This document shows, in pieces, positions 14,285-20,482 of a DNA stretch of 24,205 nt. How positions within the stretch are numbered: position 1 is the first letter of the stretch; each line of letters opens with the position of its first letter. Made by a program: the position numbers and the translations under genes. The DNA is from JBLMYQ01 sp050258375 (GTDB taxonomy: Bacteria; Bacillota; Clostridia; Acetivibrionales; UBA4821), in assembly GCA_050258375.1 (NCBI GenBank), contig JBLMYQ010000025.1, positions 1 through 24,205 on the forward strand. Reading direction: 5' to 3'. The notes under the pieces are model-generated. The model saw nothing but the letters and a program-made list of their open reading frames with translations, made no database searches and was not told where the DNA came from.

Positions 14285-14314
14285 ATTATAACCGATTTTT
14301 TCTGAAAGCGTCAA
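14285..14314 (-). promoter_or_regulatory. Near-consensus sigma-A promoter for the antisense RNA
   Basis: On the minus strand, TTGACG (14309-14314) and a perfect TATAAT (14285-14290) have an 18-bp spacer. It is the best promoter match I found in the window and has no ORF behind it, as expected for an abundant antitoxin RNA. Confidence 0.75.
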
Positions 14315-14352
14315 ATAAATTTTTATGCTTCAAAAATACTGGTTGAGTATAT

Positions 14353-14538
14353 TTAAACATTAGCAAATTTTCTATTTAGAATGTCATGACCTTCTGCAAC
14401 TGCCTTTATATCACTCTTCATATCTTCTACCAAGACACCCATATGATTCTTGACTTCTTCAACTTTCTCATCAAATTTCTTTTCTGTTTTATCTACATTT
14501 TTTTCAAACATATCTCTAATCATTTCATCATTATCCAT
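14353..14538 (-). CDS. Small coiled-coil protein (61 aa), function unknown
   Basis: The product is almost entirely charged helix with a heptad pattern (MIRDMFEKNVDKTEKKFDEKVEEVKNHMGVLVEDMKSD), ending in IKAVAEGHDILNRKF. That last segment resembles a C-terminal motif I associate with small clostridial helical proteins of unknown role. The ribosome binding site is modest (GGAAG, nine bases before the ATG). There is no signal peptide or membrane helix. It could be an intact small protein or the C-terminal remnant of a larger one. It reads toward the antisense RNA promoter, but nothing shows a functional link. Confidence 0.5.
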   Translation of the reverse strand: MDNDEMIRDMFEKNVDKTEKKFDEKVEEVKNHMGVLVEDMKSDIKAVAEGHDILNRKFANV

Positions 14539-14637
14539 CTTAAACTGCTTCCAATTCGAAACTTGATTATTATTATATCACAATAGTTCATATTTTAAAG
14601 TACTAACTTTTAGTTGCTACACATGTAATACTGTACC

Positions 14638-14724
14638 CTAAACAGCCTCCTGGGTCACCTCATAGGGCGCATTCCTTTTACGCATTAATTCAATAACTTT
14701 TTTCACAGTGTTAGATTCGTTCAT
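14638..14724 (-). CDS. Very short ORF (28 aa) or remnant in a 500-base gap
   Basis: The ATG has TTTGGAG eight bases upstream. The peptide starts MNESNTVKKVIELMRKRN, is basic and helical, and ends at a TAG without a terminator. It may be a real small protein or the decayed N-terminus of a lost gene. The rest of the gap between 14539 and 15048 shows no other gene, only AT-rich sequence and the promoter candidate at 14963-14990. Confidence 0.25.
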   Translation of the reverse strand: MNESNTVKKVIELMRKRNAPYEVTQEAV

Positions 14725-14962
14725 AGATGATTCTCCAAAGATAAGGGTTATTTATTTACCACCTTAAGCCCTACCCCAAAGCAGTAGTTACTTTTATAAG
14801 ATTTCTCATTCTTGATATTACCAATATTTAAGATAAAGTTTGTAGTTAACAAGAGAAGAATATTTCAGGTTTTTCTTTTTTATTATTTCCTTAGTATTTT
14901 TTTATTCTGGTCAGTAAATGTCGATAATAGAAAAAATGTTTCAAATCACCTTTCTTGTTTGT

Positions 14963-14990
14963 AACCTTCAGTTTAATTTTTCATATTATG
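14963..14990 (+). promoter_or_regulatory. Sigma-K-like promoter upstream of the multicopper oxidase
   Basis: AACC (14963-14966) and CATATTATG (14982-14990) are 15 bp apart. They resemble the Bacillus sigma-K consensus (mACm, then CATAnnnTA, about 16 bp), with one mismatch in the -10. A sigma-A alternative (TATACT, 14991-14996) has no fitting -35. The leader would be about 50 bases. Confidence 0.3.
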
Positions 14991-15048
14991 TATACTAGGT
15001 AACTAACTTACCGTTTCCATAAAAAATATTATAATGAGGTGAATTAAT

Positions 15049-16560
15049 ATGGCGATAAGACATTATGTTTTACTTGCGACCGATGGTTTTATTGACCTGC
15101 CGAATGTACCTGATCTTTGCACTGCCGATAGAACACCCATATATGTTTTTGGTTTTGTAGGAGGTCTTTTTAAGGTTAACAATAAGGTTGTAAATCCTGT
15201 TCTTGACTGGTTAAATCCTGGGAACTGGCAAACATTATACAATATGAGAGGAACAGCTACAATTCCATCTCCCATGATATGGGGAGAAGTAGGGGATCAT
15301 ATTTACATTACCCTGCTAAATATAGGCATGCTTAATCTTCCTAACTTCATGGATTTCCATACAGTTCACATGCATGGCGCACACGTAGCTACCCAGCTGG
15401 ACGGCTTTCCCGAATCATCATTTGGTGTTCCAATGTGGATGGATCCAGCTACTCAACCTCCAAGTGCAACTTATTTCTTCCATCCGGAAGGCCCAGGAAC
15501 CTATATGTACCACTGTCATGTTGAAGCATCAGAACATGTCCAGATGGGTATGTATGGTGCCTTGGTAATTTATCCGTCTATGGAAAGCCTTGCTGAAGCA
15601 GGGATAACACGTAGTTGCTGTGGACAATGGAAACTGCATGGGAAAGTACAACATCAAATCCCCAAAACTGCCACTAATAGAAATTTCGCATATAACGATA
15701 TCAATACTTTCTTTGACAAAGAGTATGTTATGCTGCTTTCTGATATTGATTCAACATGGCATAATGCGGTTCTTACATCTGATCCTACCTTCAATCCGGT
15801 TAATTTTAAACCTGATTATTGGCTTGTTAATGGTCGGGCCTTTCCTGATACATTGCTTCCGCATCCTCAAACGCCTGCACCTGGAAGTGACCCTGACCTG
15901 GCGCAAATCAATTATGAATCCTATGTGCATGTTAACACCGGGGATAAATTCCTCCTTAGAATGATTAATATGGGTTATCAGGTGGTACCATGGCATATAC
16001 ATGGTTGGCATTTTACAGTAGTAGGAAAGGATGCTCATCCAAGCCCATTTTTAACCATCGCAGCAAAACTTAAACTTATGGAACATGAAGGACAGGAAAT
16101 GGGATTTACCAATACTATTGGGTCAGGTGAGACCTACGATTTAATCTTAATGGCTGATGACAAACGGCCATTATATAGAGAATATATCGTAAAAGGTCAA
16201 GATGGTATACCATCCCTTTGCTCCCAGATGACAGATATTCAGGAAATTGACCCTGCGGCCATATTTGACATTCCAACTGAGCCGGTTAGCTGTCCGTCGC
16301 CCAATACAGTAAATTACGTTAATATTTGCCACGGCACGCAAGGTAATGATAGATTCTTTCCGCAGTTTTATCCAATGCATAACCATGATGACTATAAAGT
16401 TACAAATAATGGTGCCTACCCTGGAGGTCAGTTAACATTTATTCAAGCTGATGAACCTAAGCCTTGCGACAGCATAATGGATGACATAAAGAATCTATTC
16501 AACTTTGAAGAAGATAATCTAAATGAAAGCGGTATCGTTACTGAAGAATCAGAAGAGTAG
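15049..16560 (+). CDS. Multicopper oxidase with type 1 copper site in the first cupredoxin domain
   Basis: A predicted copper oxidase of 503 residues. All four His-x-His pairs of a trinuclear centre are present: H107/H109 (HMHG), H155/H157 (HCH), H316/H318 (HIHG) and H444/H446 (HNH). The type 1 ligands lie only in the N-terminal domain: H104 in FHTVHMHG, C156 in YHCHV, H163 and M168 in EHVQMGM. In the C-terminal domain the equivalents are lost: the first His is V313, and Cys is N445 in MHNHDDY. Laccases and CotA have the reverse arrangement. Two-domain type C oxidases and nitrite reductases place type 1 copper in domain 1. There is no signal peptide, so it is cytoplasmic or spore-coat. GAGGTG precedes the ATG. 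The acidic C-terminal tail (475-503) is not part of the fold. Substrate unknown. Confidence 0.88.
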   Translation: MAIRHYVLLATDGFIDLPNVPDLCTADRTPIYVFGFVGGLFKVNNKVVNPVLDWLNPGNWQTLYNMRGTATIPSPMIWGEVGDHIYITLLNIGMLNLPNFMDFHTVHMHGAHVATQLDGFPESSFGVPMWMDPATQPPSATYFFHPEGPGTYMYHCHVEASEHVQMGMYGALVIYPSMESLAEAGITRSCCGQWKLHGKVQHQIPKTATNRNFAYNDINTFFDKEYVMLLSDIDSTWHNAVLTSDPTFNPVNFKPDYWLVNGRAFPDTLLPHPQTPAPGSDPDLAQINYESYVHVNTGDKFLLRMINMGYQVVPWHIHGWHFTVVGKDAHPSPFLTIAAKLKLMEHEGQEMGFTNTIGSGETYDLILMADDKRPLYREYIVKGQDGIPSLCSQMTDIQEIDPAAIFDIPTEPVSCPSPNTVNYVNICHGTQGNDRFFPQFYPMHNHDDYKVTNNGAYPGGQLTFIQADEPKPCDSIMDDIKNLFNFEEDNLNESGIVTEESEE

Positions 16561-16583
16561 AATATATTAACTTCCAATTAGTC

Positions 16584-16619
16584 TGTAAGGACATCTGTAT
16601 AAAGGCAGGTGTCCTTACA
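16584..16619 (+). other. Long hairpin between the oxidase gene and its partner
   Basis: TGTAAGGACATCTG (16584-16597) pairs with CAGGTGTCCTTACA (16606-16619) over 14 bp with one wobble and an 8-nt loop. No T-tract follows; the sequence runs into the next gene's ribosome binding site. It is more likely an mRNA stabiliser, processing site or partial terminator than a full stop. Confidence 0.6.
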
Positions 16620-16635
16620 TTAGGGGTGATGACTC

Positions 16636-16998
16636 TTGAATTTTATAAAATGGTTATTAAAAATATGGCATGTAATCACTTATAAATTTAGAAAAGAGAA
16701 GGTATATATAAATCAAGCACGGTTAAGCGGCGCTGGAAGTTTCATTGATATTAGGTATCGTTTATCAAGACCTGATAAAGCACAAGGAAGATTTCCGGTT
16801 CATTTAATAGAAGAAGAGACGGGCCAAAGGTTTGAGCTAATGAGACTTACCAAATTTGGACCCATACAAACAAAACACAATAAATATCAACATACAGGAG
16901 TGCTTTTATTTCGTAACCACGATAATATTGTAAGACCGAATTCTATGGTTACTCTAGTTTTTGGTAAGCTTCATACCGAACACATAAGAATTATCTAA
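16636..16998 (+). CDS. Small beta-rich protein encoded after the multicopper oxidase
   Basis: The 120-residue product starts at a TTG, with AGGGGTGA six bases upstream. The nearby ATG is in another frame. A short amphipathic/hydrophobic N-terminus (FIKWLLKIWHVITY) leads to a basic stretch, then repeated beta strands (YINQARLSGAGSFIDIRYRL, FPVHLIEEETGQRFELM, HTGVLLFRNHDNIV, SMVTLVFGKLHTEHIRII). The pattern fits an immunoglobulin- or cupredoxin-like sandwich, though no Cys or HxH copper motif is visible. It begins 75 bases after the oxidase on the same strand, separated by a hairpin, so it is probably co-expressed and may dock or anchor the oxidase. I do not recognise the family. Confidence 0.7.
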   Translation: MNFIKWLLKIWHVITYKFRKEKVYINQARLSGAGSFIDIRYRLSRPDKAQGRFPVHLIEEETGQRFELMRLTKFGPIQTKHNKYQHTGVLLFRNHDNIVRPNSMVTLVFGKLHTEHIRII

Positions 16999-17135
16999 AA
17001 ATGGTCTTAAGGTTTTTAGTGATTCGTAAAATTTCTCTTTTTTGCATTAGCAGTTATGTATAACATCCCATGCTAGATAACAGCCTCCTTCTGAAGTGTT
17101 CCTTAACAGTATCACACGCTAGCGTTTGAAGATTA

Positions 17136-17190
17136 GGCGACTTTTCCGCCGATTTTCGTCGGTGAAAAGCGGCATACAAAGAGGTTTGGG
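17136..17190. repeat. 55-nt dispersed repeat, copy A
   Basis: This matches 19733-19787 over 55 nt with three mismatches. It folds as an outer CCGC/GCGG stem, a 3-nt bulge, and an inner TTTTC/GAAAA stem with loop GTCGGT. In copy B the inner closing pair changes from C-G to G-C, a compensatory change. The flank TTGGGG-ATTGAGCTA that is contiguous in copy B is found here only at about 17416-17429, as if about 225 nt had been inserted. Confidence 0.75.
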
Positions 17191-17415
17191 TCGCTCTAGA
17201 GCTATCTCTCAAAGGGGCACCCTTCGTACCCCTTTGCATCCCTTCTGCTTGCCCCCAAATTATTCTCAAAGAGCTTCTATTCTCCATCTTCTTTCATTTC
17301 CGCTGTCAGTTTAGCAGCAGCATCCATGCTGCCTAAACTTAAAATCTGCATCGTGCAGATTTTCCAGCTTCATTCTCTTCGCTTCCGCAAGAAGCTCTAG
17401 TGAAAATAATTTAAT
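17191..17415. other. Highly structured insert of about 225 nt, possible RNA element
   Basis: The stretch between 16999 and 17496 holds no gene I can support. This part separates the two halves of repeat copy A and contains nested stems. AGAGCTTCT (17270-17278) pairs with AGAAGCTCT (17390-17398). Within that are AGTTTAG/CTAAACT plus GCAGCAT/ATGCTGC (17308-17339) and a perfect 10-bp AAAATCTGCA/TGCAGATTTT stem (17341-17363). AAAGGGG/CCCCTTT lies at about 17210-17234. A structured ncRNA or small non-autonomous element are both possible. Confidence 0.5.
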
Positions 17416-17496
17416 TGGGGATTGAGCTAGGTATTTCTTTGAAGGATATAAAATACTACAAAAATCCGTCCCTTTGTGATTTACAGCTTATTTGTA

Positions 17497-18045
17497 TCAA
17501 CTAGGGTATATTTCTAAACGTAAATGTTTAGAACCTTCTTCAAAAATCCATTTTATCAGTATCCTTTTGCTCTCAAACTTTTCACTTACTAAATTGCTAT
17601 TACTCCTCAAAGAAATTTTATAACAATTATTTATCCAATTTCTTATTTCAACATTCTTTTCAAAGAAATTAGTAGAATCAATAATTTCTTTTAGCTCTTT
17701 GATATCTTCTTTACTATTATGGAAAAAGCATTCAAATGCAACACTTTTAACAGCTAATCCATTACCATATATGTACAAATCAAACATTCCATTACTACTA
17801 CTTGAAACTATGCTTACTTCATTAGAGCTTTCTGTAAATATTTTTTTATCTTTGTCGTTAAAAACAAAATTTCTAGGGCTCTCTTTAAAGTATTTAATTA
17901 TCTCATCTAATGGTTTCCCTAAATCACTATATTTTGATTTTTGAGTGGCTATTAAATCCTTATTAAATAAATATTCATAGCAAACTATTAATCCAGATAA
18001 TATTATTAGTATTACAATAAACAATAGCACCATTTTTTTATTCAT
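17497..18045 (-). CDS. Membrane-anchored putative immunity protein for the orphan RHS toxin
   Basis: A 182-residue protein with a basic start (MNKKM), one N-terminal membrane helix at about 4-24 and a soluble domain that would face outside the cytoplasm. The soluble part mixes helices (LDEIIKYFKES, KEDIKELKEIIDST) and strands (MFDLYIYGNGLAVKSVAFECFF, SKRILIKWIFEEG, HLRLEIYPS). I do not recognise the family. GGGGAGGAG lies three bases before the ATG. It starts 27 bases after the orphan toxin cassette on the same strand, the standard immunity position in polymorphic toxin loci. An external anchor would suit a toxin acting at the envelope. The immunity role is inferred from position only. Confidence 0.65.
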   Translation of the reverse strand: MNKKMVLLFIVILIILSGLIVCYEYLFNKDLIATQKSKYSDLGKPLDEIIKYFKESPRNFVFNDKDKKIFTESSNEVSIVSSSSNGMFDLYIYGNGLAVKSVAFECFFHNSKEDIKELKEIIDSTNFFEKNVEIRNWINNCYKISLRSNSNLVSEKFESKRILIKWIFEEGSKHLRLEIYPS

Positions 18046-18072
18046 TTTCTCCTCCCCATATCATTATTTTTC

Positions 18073-19524
18073 CTACTTATTTCTATTTATTCTAATGTCT
18101 TCTGCTGCATCTGCTGTATTATATCCATATGGAGTTAACGTAAATGCTTTATTAATACTTATATTATTTTGTTTACTCCAAATTTGAGCTCTATTTCCTG
18201 CACTAATAGTCCATTTATGCTTGTTTACTGGTTGTTTAACTCCTGCAGCTTCAAATACATTTACGCTAAAAGTTGTACAATTATTTTTGTCTAAGGTATA
18301 ATAATATTTTCTATTATTTCCTAGTTCACTATTAACCTCATAGTTGTACGCATAATTGAATGCATTGAATCCAGTTTCTGGAGTTATATTTACAGGATAT
18401 TCTTCATCATAAGGATGACCTTCATCTGATTTTTCATCTACCCTATTATCTTTTACGTTCCCTCTCACACCCTCTAAATATTTACTAATTTGATTGATAG
18501 GCTTAATCTGTTCATTTGGGTAAAACCCAAAAAGCCTTTCGGTATCATCTTTAAATCTTATTCCTACAAAAGTATGTCCAACTGGACCTTTAGCCTTAAA
18601 GTTAATAGCTTCTCTCGAACTGGGATTTGGAGTATCAACATACATTGTTAATTTAATATTATCGTATGAATTATATTTTTTAGATAAAGAATCTAAATAT
18701 GATTTATACTCAAGCCATTCTTTCTGATTATATTTTTCTGTATGTTTTGTTTTCTCAATTAGCATTTTTCTTTCATCGGCATTCAAATCTGGATTTGGCA
18801 CTTTGCCCAATTGTTCTCTTAATTTATTAGCTTCTTTATGCGCATCATCTTGTAATATCCTCAAAGATTTAATTAATAATGCATCTTTTACATTATTTCC
18901 TAGTCCATTCAAATCAATTTTCTTATTAGATGCATTGCCAGAACTCTTTTTCATATTTCCTAAAGTTTTATTAATAGTTTTTTCATAACTACTCCACTTC
19001 TCTTTCTGTTCATCAATTTTCTGCGTAATCCATTTCATTTCCAATGGGTCGTGTCCATCAGGGTCAGTATACATTATTGGCTCATTATGACAATACACGT
19101 AAAGATTCAAGCTCAACGGGTCATCTATCTTTGTATACTGACGTTCATCTTCACTCAGGAACCTTGCCGTCTCAGGATCGTACATCCTCGCCATTAAGTA
19201 ATACTTGCCAGTCTCACTGTCCCAGTAATACCCTGCAAAGAGGAACGGATTGTCGAAGCGGTCTGCATACACGCTGCCGTATACACTGTTGTATACGCTT
19301 CCTTGTACAGTCTCAGGATTACCAAATGCATCGTAGTAATAGCTTACAAGCACATCCTCATATACTGCCTCAGCAACTGTAGTCGTATCCCCATGTCCAT
19401 TATAGAAGTAATACCCTGTTATATCATCCACAGTCCTGCTTATCAGGTTTGTACCAACTACATTTCTTGCCTTCTGATTTCCATCTGCATCTACTTCAAG
19501 TATTACCTTGTCCGCCTCTGTCAA
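18073..19524 (-). CDS. Orphan RHS C-terminal cassette with a papain/LRAT-like toxin
   Basis: The frame gives up to 483 residues. Residues 1-157 duplicate the core of the intact RHS protein, with only two amino-acid differences, ending at the conserved DPDGH junction. The rest is a different C-terminal toxin. Its likely catalytic residues are H317 (GPVGHTFVGI) and C416 (NNCTTF), 99 residues apart. This His-then-Asn-Cys-x-x-Phe order is that of permuted papain-fold enzymes such as LRAT relatives, which hydrolyse or transfer acyl groups or cleave peptides. The only start is a TTG with no ribosome binding site and a stop codon just upstream, so it is probably silent until recombined onto the full-length gene. 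This is the classic orphan rhs-CT arrangement. The toxin family is inferred from motif spacing. Confidence 0.75.
   Translation of the reverse strand: MTEADKVILEVDADGNQKARNVVGTNLISRTVDDITGYYFYNGHGDTTTVAEAVYEDVLVSYYYDAFGNPETVQGSVYNSVYGSVYADRFDNPFLFAGYYWDSETGKYYLMARMYDPETARFLSEDERQYTKIDDPLSLNLYVYCHNEPIMYTDPDGHDPLEMKWITQKIDEQKEKWSSYEKTINKTLGNMKKSSGNASNKKIDLNGLGNNVKDALLIKSLRILQDDAHKEANKLREQLGKVPNPDLNADERKMLIEKTKHTEKYNQKEWLEYKSYLDSLSKKYNSYDNIKLTMYVDTPNPSSREAINFKAKGPVGHTFVGIRFKDDTERLFGFYPNEQIKPINQISKYLEGVRGNVKDNRVDEKSDEGHPYDEEYPVNITPETGFNAFNYAYNYEVNSELGNNRKYYYTLDKNNCTTFSVNVFEAAGVKQPVNKHKWTISAGNRAQIWSKQNNISINKAFTLTPYGYNTADAAEDIRINRNK
19052..19518 (-). repeat. 467-bp duplicated RHS core, orphan copy
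   Basis: It aligns without gaps to 21450-21916, with about 18 substitutions by eye (about 96% identity). Homology stops abruptly at the toxin junction on one side and at the Glu-Ala codons of the core on the other. Confidence 0.92.
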
Positions 19525-19908
19525 CTTACTAGCTCGCTATATCACAGTTTTTGAAAAACTTCGTTATGCTTCTCGATGAAGAAAACAGACGACGCGGGAA
19601 AAGGAACAGGGATGTTCCTTTTAGGCGCAATTGAGCATGGATGTGAATTTGTGCCGACCGCCAAAGGAGGTTTTTGAATTGCTAAGAGCATAGAAGGCTT
19701 TTCAATGTACCCTAATAGCCGCCACGGCAAGTGGCGACTTTTCCGCCGATTTTGGTCGGTCAAAAGCGGCATATAAAGAGGTTTGGGGCATTGAGCTATT
19801 AAAAAATAGGTGTAAAGAAGTCTTTTAAAAACATCTCCTTTTAGTTAACTAGTTCTTTTATACTTTCAATAATATATCCGGAAGGCACTAATTCTAAAAA
19901 TCACTTGC
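19525..19908. other. Gene-free spacer with hairpins and repeat
   Basis: No credible gene lies between the orphan cassette and the Imm11-like gene. It contains a 9-bp hairpin AAAAGGAAC/GTTCCTTTT (19599-19622), AGTTTTT/AAAAACT near 19546-19560, and CGCCAC/GTGGCG directly before repeat copy B. An open minus-strand frame here lacks a ribosome binding site and looks like a by-product of a dispersed repeat. Confidence 0.5.
19733..19787. repeat. 55-nt dispersed repeat, copy B
   Basis: Second copy of the element at 17136-17190, in the same orientation. It is preceded by a CGCCAC/GTGGCG hairpin and continues into GCATTGAGCTAT. Confidence 0.75.
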
Positions 19909-20469
19909 CTATATAGTTTCTAATTCTTCAAAATCCACTCCAGTAATATCATTTATTTCTAACTGCTTCTTTAACCTTTCAGAAACTATAACATAAACAA
20001 CTCCTTCCTTCAGTAAAAATATATCAATATCTTCATTTATCATGACTTTATTTAATACAGCTTTTCTTATAAACTTTATTTCTTCTAAACTATCTTCCCA
20101 AATTGCATAATCTGACTTTTCTCTGTTTAATGCTGGTATTGAGGTAAGGATATTTACAACATTATATTTTAAAACTTCCTCATTTTTTAACCCTTTTGTA
20201 ATATTTACAGGAAACATTTGAATATTTTTTATGCTCATATCTTTAAATACTTTAACTGCTTTATCCGAAAATATAAGCCAACTAAGTACATTGGGAAGAT
20301 AATCAACAGCAATACCTTTTTTTGAGTAAGTTAATCTAATACTCTCATCCCATTTATCAATGCTTTCTCCTCTCCATAACTTACGTAAGTCTAAACCCTT
20401 AATGTCATAATTATTAACTAGTATCAATTCTTTATTAGTCTCTTTATAGATTAAACGATAATATTTCAT
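19909..20469 (-). CDS. Imm11/DUF1629-like immunity protein
   Basis: A 186-residue soluble protein likely to neutralise the AHH nuclease toxin encoded immediately upstream. It fits the Imm11 (DUF1629) layout. An N-terminal region holds a conserved Trp segment (LRKLWRG) and the PNVLSWLIFSDKAVKVF motif, where the family has ...p.lS.kA...L. Next come YNVVNILTSIPALNREKSDY (the family's NV..v.dALD..kS motif) and DIFLLKEGVVYVIVSERLKKQLEINDITGVDFEEL, matching the ...vfVsd.lk..ie...ltG..F..l ending. GGAGG lies before the ATG, only 13 bases after the RHS stop codon, so the two are probably coupled. Family assignment is from motif memory; an alignment was not possible. Cytoplasmic location fits protection against a nuclease. 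Confidence 0.72.
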   Translation of the reverse strand: MKYYRLIYKETNKELILVNNYDIKGLDLRKLWRGESIDKWDESIRLTYSKKGIAVDYLPNVLSWLIFSDKAVKVFKDMSIKNIQMFPVNITKGLKNEEVLKYNVVNILTSIPALNREKSDYAIWEDSLEEIKFIRKAVLNKVMINEDIDIFLLKEGVVYVIVSERLKKQLEINDITGVDFEELETI

Positions 20470-20482
20470 TTTTTATCCTCCA

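Noticed and set aside
14641..17090. Shared 11-mer AACAGCCTCCT at 14641 and about 17079
   Set aside because: Too short and without flanking similarity. Consistent with chance in this amount of sequence.
17054..17287. Minus-strand open frame of 77 codons
   Set aside because: No ribosome binding site, and it translates the 55-nt repeat and structured insert. Low-quality composition suggests chance.
19542..19772. Minus-strand open frame of 76 codons between the toxin modules
   Set aside because: No SD, overlaps hairpins and repeat copy B. Best explained as a by-product of a dispersed non-coding repeat.
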